From Pseudomonadota bacterium (GTDB taxonomy: Bacteria > Pseudomonadota > Gammaproteobacteria > Burkholderiales > JABEVD01), in the NCBI GenBank assembly GCA_021835845.1, contig JAKBJU010000014.1:1-63863 (forward strand): DNA of 63,863 nt. The letters are read 5' to 3'. The notes beneath the pieces are model-generated. The model saw only the letters and a list, made by a program, of their open reading frames with translations. It had not been told where the DNA came from and did no database searches. Below, piece by piece: positions 43,976-52,939 of this stretch (position 1 is its first letter; every line of letters begins with the position of its first letter). The position numbers and the translations under genes were made by a program.

Positions 43976-44574
43976 GTCCTGACCGGGTTTCCCCAGCTTC
44001 CCTCGAAAAAGCGCGACTCCATGGGCTTTCTCGATCTGTCCGCGAGTTCCTTCTCCTTCAATGCCGCATCGAGGATGTCGGGAGAGGCGGGATGCCCCAC
44101 CGCGATCATCGACATGCAGACATAACGCTCTGGAATGGAAAAGGTTTTTCTGGCTTTTTCGGCATCGTATCCGCCCATCTGGTGGGCGGAAAGATTCAGG
44201 GCGGCTGCCTGCAAGACCAGGTTCTCGGAAGCCGCTCCCGTGTCGTATTGCCCGAAGCGATTGGGGGAGTCGTTGAACTCGAACAGCGTGTCGGCAAGCG
44301 AAATCATCAGGATCGGGGCGTTCTGCGCCCAGACCTGGTTTCCCGGAACCAGGCATTCATAGGCCTTCTGCCAGAAAGCATGGTCTTCGAATTTGTCCCA
44401 CACGATGTAGCGCCAGGGCTCGTCCCCGAAGCAGGAAGGCGCCCATCTCGCCGCTTCCAGCAGGGAGAGCAGCTCACTTCTTGAAACAGGCCTGGAGGCA
44501 TCCAGTGCGCGCGGGCTCCAGCGCTTCGCGATGATTTCGTTCACGGGATGCAGGGTTTTTGCCGGCTTTTGCAT
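43972..44574 (-). CDS. Nitroreductase-family flavoprotein
   Basis: A 200-residue FMN-dependent nitroreductase-fold protein. Recognisable parts: the RWSPRALD start, ELLSLLEAARWAPSCFGDEPWRYIVW (FMN-binding loop), QNAPILMISLAD, the DTGAASENLVLQAAALNLSAHQMGGYD helix and VGHPASPDIL. Likely reduces nitroaromatics, quinones or enones with NAD(P)H. It is the last gene of a minus-strand run that contains an ene-reductase and pirin, and it converges with the RND pump gene with overlapping stop codons, leaving no room for a terminator. Confidence 0.9.
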   Translation of the reverse strand: MQKPAKTLHPVNEIIAKRWSPRALDASRPVSRSELLSLLEAARWAPSCFGDEPWRYIVWDKFEDHAFWQKAYECLVPGNQVWAQNAPILMISLADTLFEFNDSPNRFGQYDTGAASENLVLQAAALNLSAHQMGGYDAEKARKTFSIPERYVCMSMIAVGHPASPDILDAALKEKELADRSRKPMESRFFEGSWGNPVRT

Positions 44575-44585
44575 GGGGATTCCTT

Positions 44586-45692
44586 TCAGCTTTCGATGAG
44601 TCGCAGGTAGGGATGGGGTTCGAGTGCGGGATAGTCGGTGTAGCCCGCCGCCCCATCCCCGTAGAAGCTTTCTGGATCGGGTTCGTTGAGCGGCTTTCCC
44701 AGCCTGAACCGCTCCGGGAGGTCGGGGTTGGCGATGAAGAGCCGTCCGAAGGAAACCAGATCGGCGCCTTCGTTCTCCAGGATCATCTCCGCCTTCGCGA
44801 GATCGAATCTGCCGCCTGCGATCATCCTTCCCTTGAAGTGCGGCTTGAAGCGCTGCGCATTGTCCTTCAGCACGTCGCCTTCCTTGAGGTCGTCTTCCAG
44901 CGGTTCGACCATGTGGACATAGGCGATGCCCATTTCGGAGAGGCCCGTTACGGCCTTGGTGAAAACGATCATGGGATCGGCGTCAATCATGCCGAAATCG
45001 CGGTTCGAAGGGGAGAGCTTGACGCCGACCCTGTCCTCTCCCCAGATTTCAGACACCGCTTCGGCAACCTCGAACAGAAACCTGCACCGGTTCGCGCTGA
45101 GGCCGCCGTACTGGTCGCGCCTGACATTGCTCCCCGTCTGGAGGAACTGGTCGATGAGATAGCCTCCTCCGGCATGGATCTCGACCCCGTCGAAACCGGC
45201 ATCCTTTGCATTTTTCGCGGCAATCGCAAATTCGGCGACGATCTGCGCGACTTCCTCGGTCTCGATCATTCTCGGCACGGGAAATTTCTGGAATCCGTCA
45301 GGCGTTTTGATCCTGCCGAGGGCGGCGATGGCCGATGGCGCGAGCGGAAGTTTTCCGCCGAGAAGATGAGGGCTGGATACCCTGCCGCAATGCCAGAGCT
45401 GGGCGAATATCCTGCCGCCCCCTTCGTGCACGGCATCCGCGACGCGCTTCCAGCCCTCGATCTGGGCTTCGCTTCGGAGCCCGGGCGAATTTTCGAGTCC
45501 CTTGCCCATCGGAGAAACCCAAGCGCCTTCGGAGACGATCAGTCCCGCAGAGGCCCGCTGGGCATAATGCTGGGCATTGAGGTTTCCCATCACGCCCTCT
45601 GCATCTGCGCGCGTACGCGTCATCGGTGCCATGACGATGCGGTTTGGAAGCGCAAGTTCCCCCAGCTGGAGGGAGGAAAAAAGTTTCGTCAT
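44586..45692 (-). CDS. Old-yellow-enzyme ene-reductase (NemA-like)
   Basis: A 368-residue TIM-barrel FMN enzyme of the OYE/NemA class, which reduces activated alkenes, nitro-esters or N-ethylmaleimide. Segments: MTKLFSSLQLGELALPNRIVMAPMTRTRAD, GLIVSEGAWVSPMGKG, AKDAGFDGVEIHAGGGYLIDQFLQTGSNVRRDQYGG (catalytic-substrate His/His-like positions appear as His/Gly here), and GADLVSFGRLFIANPDLPERF. In the usual IHxAHGYL motif this protein reads IHAGGGYL, so one of the expected residues differs. It lies one base downstream of pirin and 11 bases upstream of the nitroreductase gene. Confidence 0.92.
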   Translation of the reverse strand: MTKLFSSLQLGELALPNRIVMAPMTRTRADAEGVMGNLNAQHYAQRASAGLIVSEGAWVSPMGKGLENSPGLRSEAQIEGWKRVADAVHEGGGRIFAQLWHCGRVSSPHLLGGKLPLAPSAIAALGRIKTPDGFQKFPVPRMIETEEVAQIVAEFAIAAKNAKDAGFDGVEIHAGGGYLIDQFLQTGSNVRRDQYGGLSANRCRFLFEVAEAVSEIWGEDRVGVKLSPSNRDFGMIDADPMIVFTKAVTGLSEMGIAYVHMVEPLEDDLKEGDVLKDNAQRFKPHFKGRMIAGGRFDLAKAEMILENEGADLVSFGRLFIANPDLPERFRLGKPLNEPDPESFYGDGAAGYTDYPALEPHPYLRLIES

Positions 45693-45693
45693 G

Positions 45694-46386
45694 TCAGCCC
45701 TTCAAATCGAAAAGAAGCGCTTCTCCCGACCCTTCGAGGCGGATTCCGTCTTCCCCGCTTATTCTTGCGCCGTCCCCTGTCGACAGGGCGATGCCGTTCA
45801 AATGGATATTGCCTTGCGCCACATGCAGATAGGCGATCCTGCCGATGCTTGACTCGTGCGTGACTGCGCCCTTGTCGAGCAGGGCCGCGTAAACGTCGGC
45901 ATCCTGGTTGAGCGAGACCGAGCCGTCCCTGCCGGTTCTGGAGGCGACGAGGCGGAGCCGGTTCAGCTTTTCCTCAAGGGGAAAATGCTTCTGCTCGTAG
46001 CCCGGTGCGAGCCCTTTTGCCTCCGGAAGTATCCAGATCTGCAGGAAATGCACCGGGTCGGCGCTGGAGGGATTGAATTCGCTGTGCAATACCCCGGTTC
46101 CCGCACTCATGCGCTGAACGTCCCCTCTCCTGATGGTCGAAGCGTTGCCCATGCTGTCCTTGTGGGCGAGCTCGCCCTCCAGCACGTAGCTGATGATTTC
46201 CATGTTGTTGTGGGGATGCGTGCCGAATCCCTGTCCCGGCGCGACCCGGTCGTCGTTGATGACGCGCAGATCGCCGTATCCCATTTGTTCCGGATCGAAA
46301 TAATCGGCGAATGAAAAACTGTGATAGCTTTCCAGCCAGCCGTGCATGGCATGACCCCTTTCCCCGCTCTTGCGCACGACGATCAT
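45694..46386 (-). CDS. Pirin-family protein
   Basis: A 230-residue bicupin protein of the pirin/YhhW family. YhhW acts as a quercetinase in vitro; others act as metal-dependent regulators. Metal-binding block HPHNNMEIISYVLEGELAHKDSMGN carries the first histidines and glutamate, and TGVLHSEFNPSSADPVHFLQIWILP the others. Begins MIVVRKSGERGHAMHGWLESYHSFSFADYFDP, standard for the family. The start overlaps the thioredoxin stop by four bases, so the thioredoxin-pirin-ene-reductase-nitroreductase run is one coupled transcript. Confidence 0.93.
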   Translation of the reverse strand: MIVVRKSGERGHAMHGWLESYHSFSFADYFDPEQMGYGDLRVINDDRVAPGQGFGTHPHNNMEIISYVLEGELAHKDSMGNASTIRRGDVQRMSAGTGVLHSEFNPSSADPVHFLQIWILPEAKGLAPGYEQKHFPLEEKLNRLRLVASRTGRDGSVSLNQDADVYAALLDKGAVTHESSIGRIAYLHVAQGNIHLNGIALSTGDGARISGEDGIRLEGSGEALLFDLKG

Positions 46387-46742
46387 GCTCCGCTCCCGAG
46401 ATCACGCCTCACGTCATTCATGTCGAGCGATTTCGCCTGCCTGAGGACGTCTTCCAGGATCGGGGGCGGCGGCGCCCCCGCCTCATTGAATACCAGGATC
46501 TTCTCGCGGAACACCAGCAGGGAAGGGACCGCCTTGATTTCGAATTCGCGGGCGAGATCGGGCTCCCGATCCGCATTGACCTTCCCGAAATAGACGTCCG
46601 GGAAGCGCTCCGCCGCGCTTTCGAAGACCGGCGCGAAGGATTTGCAGACGTCGCACCACGATGCATAGAACTGGATGATGACGATGTCGTTGCTGACGAT
46701 TTCGTGTTCGAGGCTATGCGGGCTCAATTCCTTGATGGGCAT
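46383..46742 (-). CDS. Thioredoxin-family protein with WCDVC active site
   Basis: A 119-residue thioredoxin-fold protein. The redox motif is FYASWCDVCKSFAPVF rather than the canonical WCGPC; the cis-proline loop AVPSLLVF is intact. An Asp-Val dipeptide between the cysteines would alter redox potential. The start at 46742 (MPIKELSPHSLEHEI) fits the fold; the frame runs further upstream but without similarity and overlaps pabB's end. No signal peptide, so it is cytosolic. It is the first gene of the thioredoxin-pirin-ene-reductase-nitroreductase run. Confidence 0.9.
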   Translation of the reverse strand: MPIKELSPHSLEHEIVSNDIVIIQFYASWCDVCKSFAPVFESAAERFPDVYFGKVNADREPDLAREFEIKAVPSLLVFREKILVFNEAGAPPPPILEDVLRQAKSLDMNDVRRDLGSGA

Positions 46743-46776
46743 GGGGTTTTTCCAATCTGTCTGATGTTTTTCTAGT

Positions 46777-48129
46777 CTAGCATGACGGGAGGGTCGATTC
46801 CATGAGGGCGAGCAGAACATTCGCCTTGTGGCGTATTTCCTGGTATTCGGCATCCCGTTCGGAATCTGCGACGATTCCGCCTCCGGCCCAGAGCCTGATT
46901 TTATTTGCGGATGCGGCCAGGGTCCTGATCATGATGCTGCTGTCCATGTTCCCGTCGAAGCCGATTCTGGCCATGGCGCCGCAATAGGGCCCGCGCCTGA
47001 ATGGCTCGAGCTCTTCTATGATTTCCATGGCCCGGATTTTCGGGGCCCCGGTGATCGAACCTCCCGGAAAGGCGCTTTTCAGGAGGGAGAGGGCATCGTG
47101 CGATGCATCGAGATGACCGCTTATCGTGCTGACCATGTGGTGCACCGAGGCGAAGTGTTCGATTTCGAAAAGCTTATCGACCCTGACCGTTCCGGTTGCG
47201 CAGACTTTTCCCAGGTCGTTTCTCAGAAGATCGACGATCATGAGGTTTTCCGCCCGATCCTTGGGGCTTTCCGCAAGAGACCGGGCAAGGCGCGCATCTA
47301 TAGTCGGGTCGCTCGACCGCGGACGGGTTCCCTTGATCGGCCTGGTTTGCACCCGGCTGCCATGGCGTTCCAGAAAGCGTTCCGGGGAAGCGCTCAGTAT
47401 CCGGCAGTGCGGATTGGAAAAATAGGCAGAATAGGGCGCAGGACTCGCCGCCCGGAAGGCGCGATAGAGCGTCCAGGGATCCCCCGTGAACGGTGCTTCG
47501 AAGCATTGCGCCAGGTTCACCTGGTAGCAGTCTCCGGAGGCTATGTATTCCTTTATTTTCGCGAAAGCGATTCCGTACTCGTCGAGCGATGGCGCGGCCT
47601 CGATTTTCCCGGTCAGCCGGAAAGCGGCTTTCCGGGGATGGCGGGCAGGAGAGGAAAGCCTTTCGATGAGCTCGTTCCAGATGGTTTTTGTCCCCATGTC
47701 GCGGCAGTTCGAAGCAAGATGTGCGGTTTTTCCCAGATGATCGACGACTATGGCCCAGTCATAGATGCCCACCGCAAGATCGGGGAAATCGATGTCCTTT
47801 CCGGTGCTGTCGATGCCGCTTGGCGCAAGTCCCAGATCGTATCCGAAATAGCCGATGGCCCCTCCCATGAAGGGAAGCGGGTTTTCCACTTCTAGGGGAA
47901 GCAGCATCTTTCTGAGCAGGTCGAAGGGATCTTCCATGGAAAGCTTTTTGCTTCCCCTGTCCGAAATTTCCGTTCTGCCGTTTTTCGTGACCAGGGTGGC
48001 GCAAGGCGCTGCGGCAAGGATGTCGTGGCGCCCGAGGCCCGCACTGTCGAGAAAAACCGGCCAGGGCAGATCCGAAATCGCCTCGAACAGGTCGGGGACG
48101 CTTTCGGGATAGGGGATTTCAGCGATCAT
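46777..48129 (-). CDS. pabB: Aminodeoxychorismate synthase component I
   Basis: A 450-residue chorismate-using enzyme of the TrpE/PabB family; it makes 4-amino-4-deoxychorismate for folate. The conserved catalytic segments are ASGDCYQVNLAQCFEAPF, RILSASPERFL, RPIKGTRPR (the PIKGT motif with the catalytic lysine of PabB rather than TrpE's PIAGT), ENLMIVDLLRNDLGKVC and FPGGSITGAPKIRAMEII. Length is close to E. coli PabB (453). It overlaps the hrpA stop by four bases (ATGA). The amidotransferase partner PabA is not in the window. Confidence 0.94.
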   Translation of the reverse strand: MIAEIPYPESVPDLFEAISDLPWPVFLDSAGLGRHDILAAAPCATLVTKNGRTEISDRGSKKLSMEDPFDLLRKMLLPLEVENPLPFMGGAIGYFGYDLGLAPSGIDSTGKDIDFPDLAVGIYDWAIVVDHLGKTAHLASNCRDMGTKTIWNELIERLSSPARHPRKAAFRLTGKIEAAPSLDEYGIAFAKIKEYIASGDCYQVNLAQCFEAPFTGDPWTLYRAFRAASPAPYSAYFSNPHCRILSASPERFLERHGSRVQTRPIKGTRPRSSDPTIDARLARSLAESPKDRAENLMIVDLLRNDLGKVCATGTVRVDKLFEIEHFASVHHMVSTISGHLDASHDALSLLKSAFPGGSITGAPKIRAMEIIEELEPFRRGPYCGAMARIGFDGNMDSSIMIRTLAASANKIRLWAGGGIVADSERDAEYQEIRHKANVLLALMESTLPSC

Positions 48130-51100
48130 TTCAGCTCATCCCAGAGCTTGTCGAGGCGCTTTCCGGAAACGGGCATGGGTGTCCTGAGCTCCTGCGCGAA
48201 GAGGGAAACCCTGAGTTCCTCGACCATCCAGCGGTATTCCTCCAGTTCGGGGCCGTATTCCCGTTTCAGGAAGCGCTGCCATCGTGGAGAAATTTCCGCC
48301 TGGAGCTGCGCGTCCCTGGGGTTGGGCAGCTTCTGGATCCGCGTCAGCATCGCTTTCAGGTAGCGCGGGTAATGCTTCAGGCGGGCATAGCCGGCGGTGT
48401 CGACGAATCCCGGATAAACGAGACGGGAGAGCTGCTCCTCCATGTCGGAGCAGGCCGGGCCTGCGGGGATTTCTTCCAGCTTCGATGTCACTTCGCCGTA
48501 AAGGCTCAGAATCGTCTCCAGCAATTTCAGGATTTCGGCGAGCCGCCCGTGCAGTTCCGGCTTCGCTTTTTCGATCGCATCCGCGAATTCCTGCTTCGAG
48601 CGGGGAGAGTCCAGGAAGGTCGCAGCGAGCAGACCGGATACCTGCTCCCTGAATTCTGCAGCGCTGCCGAGGGAAGCATAGCGCATGCACAAGGCATTCC
48701 CGATGCCTTTTTCCAGCTGCTGGAACCGGGCCTTGAGTTCCAGCCTGAAAAGCCGTGAAAGCCCGGCACGGTTTTGGTCCCGGGCTTTTTCCGGGGTGTC
48801 GGAAAGGAGCAGGGAGACCGAGGAGCCTTGGTCGATCAGGGCGGGATACCCCGTCACATTATGTCCATTTTTCTCGAAAGTGATGCTTTCCGGAAGCTCG
48901 TCGAAGTCCCAGCGGGTCAGCCCCTTCTTCTCGAACACCATGGCTTTTCCGAAGTCTTCCTCGGCAGCTTTGCCCAGCTGATTCTTCAGGGCGTCCAGCT
49001 CGCGACCCATGGCGACTTCCTCGCCTTCGGCATCGACTATCCGGTAATTCATCCTGAGGTGGGGGGGGAGATCCGGCCAGGAATCGATTTCGATTTTCAA
49101 TGCCTTGCGCATCGCTTCCAGCAGCGGACCGCTGGCATCCATGCATCTGTTCACGCTTTCCGATACCGGGACGAGCTTCGTCCTCACGGCCTTGGGCAGC
49201 GACTTGATGAGGAAAGTGATTTTCTCCCGGATGAAGCCGGGCACCAGGCGGTCGAAGTCCGATGCTTGCATCTGGTTGAGCAGATGCAGGGGAATCGAGA
49301 CCGTGACACCATCCATGACATGCCCCGGTTCGAAGCGGTAGGCGAGGGCAAGCTTCGCTCCCCGGACAACCATGCTGTCCGGGAACCGGTCGAGCGTCAC
49401 GCCTTCGGCTTCGTGCTTCATCAGGTATTCCTTCGTCAGGAATAGCAGTCTCGGCTGGTCTTTTTCGGCGTCCCGTCGCCACTTCTCGAAGGCGGCTCCG
49501 TTGAAGATGCCTTGCGGAATCAGGTTCGAATAAAAATCGAAGAGGCGGTGTTCGTCGACCAGCACGTCGCTGCGCCGGGACTTGTGCTCGAGTTCTGCTA
49601 TTTCATCGAGGAGTTTGCGATTGTGTTCGAAAAAAGGCGCGTGCGTTTCGAATTCGCCCGCCACCAGGGCGCCGCGGATGAAAATCTCGCGGGATGCTTC
49701 GGGGTCGATGGGGCCGTAATGCACTCGCCGCCTGGGGACGACGATCAGGCCGTAGAGGGTGACCTGTTCGAAGGCTGCGACCTGGGCGGATTTCTTTTCC
49801 CAGTGGGGGTCGAGATAATGGCGCTTCAGCAGATGCTCGCCGACCTTTTCTATCCAGGAAGGGTCGATCTCGGCCACGGTCCTTGCATAGAGCCTGGAAG
49901 TTTCGGTGATTTCGGATGCCATCAGCCATTTAGGCTTTTTCCTGACTTTCGATCCCGGAAAGATTCTGAACCTGATGCCCCTCGCGCCCAGGTAGCCGTC
50001 TTCCGTTTTGAAGCCGACGTTTCCCAGAAGCCCTGCGAGCAGGGCTCTGTGGATGGCCTCGTAGTTCGCCGGGACTTCGTTCATGCGCAGCCCCATTTCG
50101 GCGATCTGCGCATGCAGCTGCCCATGCAGGTCGCGCCATTCCCTGAGCCTCGGAAGCGAAAGAAATTGCTTCCTGCATTCCTGGATGAGCTTCCTGTTCG
50201 AGAGCTTCTTCGACAATTCGTCGAAATGCGCCCAGAGCCTGAGATAGCCCATGAAGTCGGAGCGCTCGTCGCGAAACGGCTGATGCGCGATTTCGGCGGC
50301 CTCGCGCTTGTCGGACGGCGCATCCCGCGGATCCTGGATGCCGAGCGCGGAAGCGATGACCAGCACTTCGGAGAGGGCGCCGCCGGACGCCAGGATCATG
50401 CGGCCCATCCTCGGGTCGCAGGGGAGCGCCGCCAGCTGGAGTCCGGTTCTGGTGATGATCCGCTTCTCGTCCACTGCGCCCAGTTCGTGAAGGAGCTGGT
50501 AGCCGTCGGCGACCATGCGCGGCGAGGGAGGGTCGATGAAAGGGAAGGCCTCGATTGCGCCCAGCATCATGCTTTCCATCTTGAGGATGACCGATGCGAG
50601 GGAAGATCTCAGGATTTCCGGGTCGGTGAATTCCGGCCTCGATTCGAAATCGGCCTGGGCATAGAGCCGGATGCACAGCCCCTGCATCACCCGCCCGCTT
50701 CGCCCCGAACGCTGGTTGGCCGAGGCCCTGGAAATTTTCTCGACATGGAGCCGCTCGACCTTGTTCCGGTAGCTGTAGCGGTTGATCCTGGCAAGCCCGG
50801 TGTCGATCACGACGCCGATGTTGGGAACGGTCAGGGAAGTTTCCGCGACATTGGTGGCGAGCACGATGCGCCTTCTTCCGCCTGTCGAAAAGACCTTTTC
50901 CTGCTCGGCAACGGAAAGGCGGGAATAAAGGGGGAGAATGTCCCTGTGGGCATGCTTGCGCAGCGCCTCGGCCGCATTCCTGATTTCGCGCTCTCCCGGG
51001 AGGAAAACCAGGATGTCGCCCGGATGCTTGTCGGCTTCATCGACTGCGGCGAGGATGGCGGCTTCCATGTCCGGATCCTCCTCTTCCTCGATCGGCCGGT

Positions 51101-51692
51101 AGCGGATTTCGATGGGATGGGATCTTCCCGAAACCTCGATCACCGGGGCGCCCCCGAAATGGCGTGAAAAGCGCTCTGCATCGATGGTGGCGGAAGTCAC
51201 GATTACCCTGAGGTCGGGGCGCTTCGGGAGAAGCGTTTTCAGGTAGCCGAGGATGAAGTCGATGTTGAGGCTGCGCTCGTGCGCTTCGTCTATGATCAGG
51301 GTATCGTAGGCGCGCAGCAGCTTGTCAGACCTCGTCTCTGCGAGCAGTATTCCGTCTGTCATGAGCTTGATGGAGGCGTTCTCGCTCATCCTGTCGGTGA
51401 ACCTGACCTTGTAGCCGACATGCTGCCCTATTTCGGATTTGAGCTCCTTCGCGATCCTTCCCGCGATGCTTCGCGCCGCGACCCGCCTGGGCTGGGTATG
51501 GCCGATGATGCCTGCCCTGCCGCGTCCGATGGCAAGGCATATCTTGGGGATCTGCGTGGTCTTTCCGGAACCCGTTTCGCCGCACACGACGACGACCTGG
51601 TTTTGCAGGATCGTGCTTCCGATTTCATCCTTCAGCTGAACTACGGGAAGCGCTGCATCGAATGTCGGGACTGGCGGATGCCTTTCCTTCAT
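48126..51692 (-). CDS. hrpA: ATP-dependent RNA helicase HrpA
   Basis: An 1188-residue DEAH-box helicase (E. coli HrpA about 1300). Motif I is CGETGSGKTTQIPK near residues 33-46, motif II IIDEAHERS, motif III TSATIDAERFS and motif VI NQRSGRSGRVMQG. The helicase-associated and OB-fold domains follow, then the long DUF3418 C-terminal region typical of HrpA. It acts on RNA, including stalled or collided ribosomes in E. coli. It overlaps pabB by four bases. A membrane-phosphatase gene ends four bases before its start. No truncation is visible. Confidence 0.95.
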   Translation of the reverse strand: MKERHPPVPTFDAALPVVQLKDEIGSTILQNQVVVVCGETGSGKTTQIPKICLAIGRGRAGIIGHTQPRRVAARSIAGRIAKELKSEIGQHVGYKVRFTDRMSENASIKLMTDGILLAETRSDKLLRAYDTLIIDEAHERSLNIDFILGYLKTLLPKRPDLRVIVTSATIDAERFSRHFGGAPVIEVSGRSHPIEIRYRPIEEEEDPDMEAAILAAVDEADKHPGDILVFLPGEREIRNAAEALRKHAHRDILPLYSRLSVAEQEKVFSTGGRRRIVLATNVAETSLTVPNIGVVIDTGLARINRYSYRNKVERLHVEKISRASANQRSGRSGRVMQGLCIRLYAQADFESRPEFTDPEILRSSLASVILKMESMMLGAIEAFPFIDPPSPRMVADGYQLLHELGAVDEKRIITRTGLQLAALPCDPRMGRMILASGGALSEVLVIASALGIQDPRDAPSDKREAAEIAHQPFRDERSDFMGYLRLWAHFDELSKKLSNRKLIQECRKQFLSLPRLREWRDLHGQLHAQIAEMGLRMNEVPANYEAIHRALLAGLLGNVGFKTEDGYLGARGIRFRIFPGSKVRKKPKWLMASEITETSRLYARTVAEIDPSWIEKVGEHLLKRHYLDPHWEKKSAQVAAFEQVTLYGLIVVPRRRVHYGPIDPEASREIFIRGALVAGEFETHAPFFEHNRKLLDEIAELEHKSRRSDVLVDEHRLFDFYSNLIPQGIFNGAAFEKWRRDAEKDQPRLLFLTKEYLMKHEAEGVTLDRFPDSMVVRGAKLALAYRFEPGHVMDGVTVSIPLHLLNQMQASDFDRLVPGFIREKITFLIKSLPKAVRTKLVPVSESVNRCMDASGPLLEAMRKALKIEIDSWPDLPPHLRMNYRIVDAEGEEVAMGRELDALKNQLGKAAEEDFGKAMVFEKKGLTRWDFDELPESITFEKNGHNVTGYPALIDQGSSVSLLLSDTPEKARDQNRAGLSRLFRLELKARFQQLEKGIGNALCMRYASLGSAAEFREQVSGLLAATFLDSPRSKQEFADAIEKAKPELHGRLAEILKLLETILSLYGEVTSKLEEIPAGPACSDMEEQLSRLVYPGFVDTAGYARLKHYPRYLKAMLTRIQKLPNPRDAQLQAEISPRWQRFLKREYGPELEEYRWMVEELRVSLFAQELRTPMPVSGKRLDKLWDELK

Positions 51693-51695
51693 GCG

Positions 51696-52307
51696 TCAAT
51701 CCAGGTGGGCGGCAAGCGTGGATAGGAGGATGCGGCGCACGATCAGCACGATGAGCAGCGCCGAAAGGCCGCCTGCCAGAACGTCGGCGGGAAAATGTGC
51801 GCCCAGGGAAATTCGCGAAAGCCCTGCCCAGACCACGAAAAATATCCCGAATCGCCTGAAGTTCCGGTTCAGCACCGGCCAGAGGCTGGCTATGGCGAGC
51901 ATCGCGAATGAGGCGTGGCCGGAGGGGAAGCTGTGATGGTATTCAGGTCTTCCGAAAACATGCACCGAAGAAGGCGGCAGAGCGAGCAAAGGCCTGGGAA
52001 AATCGAGCCAGGGCTTGACGAGGCCGAGCATCTGTCCGTCCAGCATGTAGGCGATGCAAAATACCGAGATCGTCACGAGCCACTGCACCGCTTTTTTCCT
52101 TGCCATGTCGGGGTGCGCGGGTTCCGTGCCGGACAGGTTTCCTATTGCGAAAAGGCAGGCGAAGCCGAGATAGACCGGGAAATTGCCGTGCCCGGCAAGC
52201 AGGGTGCCGAGCATCATGAACCTGTCCGTGAAGGCGGTATGGATGCCGTTTATGGCATGGAAGAGCCAGACATTGGCGCCACCCCAGTCGTAGAGGATGG
52301 CTTTCAT
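51696..52307 (-). CDS. PAP2-superfamily membrane phosphatase
   Basis: A 203-residue integral membrane protein with PAP2 motifs: KPWLDFPRP (motif 1), HHSFPSGHASFAML (motif 2) and SRISLGAHFPADVLAG (motif 3). Six membrane spans are expected. Substrates could be undecaprenyl pyrophosphate, phosphatidylglycerol phosphate or lipid A. The start at 52307 overlaps the stop of the DUF4337 gene by four bases; the longer frame lies within that gene. It is a different gene from the PAP2 protein at 24.3 kb and has no Pho-box-like sequence before it. Confidence 0.88.
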   Translation of the reverse strand: MKAILYDWGGANVWLFHAINGIHTAFTDRFMMLGTLLAGHGNFPVYLGFACLFAIGNLSGTEPAHPDMARKKAVQWLVTISVFCIAYMLDGQMLGLVKPWLDFPRPLLALPPSSVHVFGRPEYHHSFPSGHASFAMLAIASLWPVLNRNFRRFGIFFVVWAGLSRISLGAHFPADVLAGGLSALLIVLIVRRILLSTLAAHLD

Positions 52308-52873
52308 CCGGCGAGTGCCGTTGCCCACATGACCGTGCCGCCCAGCGCGGAAACGATGGCCAGGACGAAAAGCCATTTCTTTCTGGTGAGGGCGGTGATC
52401 GATGCCAGGGAAATGGCGATCTGGATCAGGGTCATGGCCTGGGCGAGCCTGCGGCGGGGACGCATCAGCTGCTCGCTTTTCTCGTTGGCCTGACTGGACG
52501 CCTCTTCGAGCTGATCGGCCTTCTGCTTGATGTCCTTTTTCTCAGCCTTGTATTTTTCGATCTGCTGCCTGTAATGGTCGGCTTTTCGGGGGTCTGCGAG
52601 ATCGGAAGCGAGTTCCATCAAATGCCCCTTGTTGCTCACTGCCTGATAATAGTTCCACTGATCGGAAGCCTGGGTTTTTTTCAATACGGCCTCGTTCTTG
52701 AACAGCATTGCTTCTTCCTGAGTGTCGCCGCCCTGGTAACCGACTATCGCGCCGATGGAGGCGAGGATCGCGGTGAAGATCGCGACCTGCTGGGCAAGGG
52801 AAGAGCCGCCATGGGCTTCGTGCTCGATCTGGTGGGCTTCTGGCCCGTGTACGTGAAAGCCGTGCTCTGACAT
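52304..52873 (-). CDS. DUF4337-family membrane protein
   Basis: A 189-residue protein of the DUF4337 family: a short His-rich N-terminus (MSEHGFHVHGPEAHQIEHEAH), one span near residues 28-47 (VAIFTAILASIGAIVGYQGG), a long Lys/Glu coiled-coil region (about 75-135) and two C-terminal spans ending WATALAG. The family is widespread in proteobacteria and uncharacterised. It overlaps the PAP2 gene and diverges from the antiporter gene 66 bp away. The intergenic region includes TATTATACC, a probable -10. Confidence 0.86.
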   Translation of the reverse strand: MSEHGFHVHGPEAHQIEHEAHGGSSLAQQVAIFTAILASIGAIVGYQGGDTQEEAMLFKNEAVLKKTQASDQWNYYQAVSNKGHLMELASDLADPRKADHYRQQIEKYKAEKKDIKQKADQLEEASSQANEKSEQLMRPRRRLAQAMTLIQIAISLASITALTRKKWLFVLAIVSALGGTVMWATALAG

Positions 52874-52939
52874 CTGGTCTCCATTTCAAGGTGTTCTGCA
52901 TTATTATACCGAATGTGAACCCCGGCTTCTGACAACCTC

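Noticed and set aside
43971-43976. Overlapping stop codons of the RND pump and nitroreductase as a frameshift sign
   Set aside because: Both proteins end at the expected family positions; CCTAGG simply provides TAG on both strands.
40217-44356. An open frame of 1379 codons on the minus strand, opposite the RND efflux genes
   Set aside because: It runs antisense through two well-supported genes, its translation is rich in His/Asp/Glu/Arg as typical for antisense of GC-rich coding DNA, and it also crosses the nitroreductase gene in another frame. It shows no domain.
49512-51167. A 551-codon plus-strand frame opposite hrpA
   Set aside because: It is an antisense shadow; composition and lack of motifs argue against a gene.
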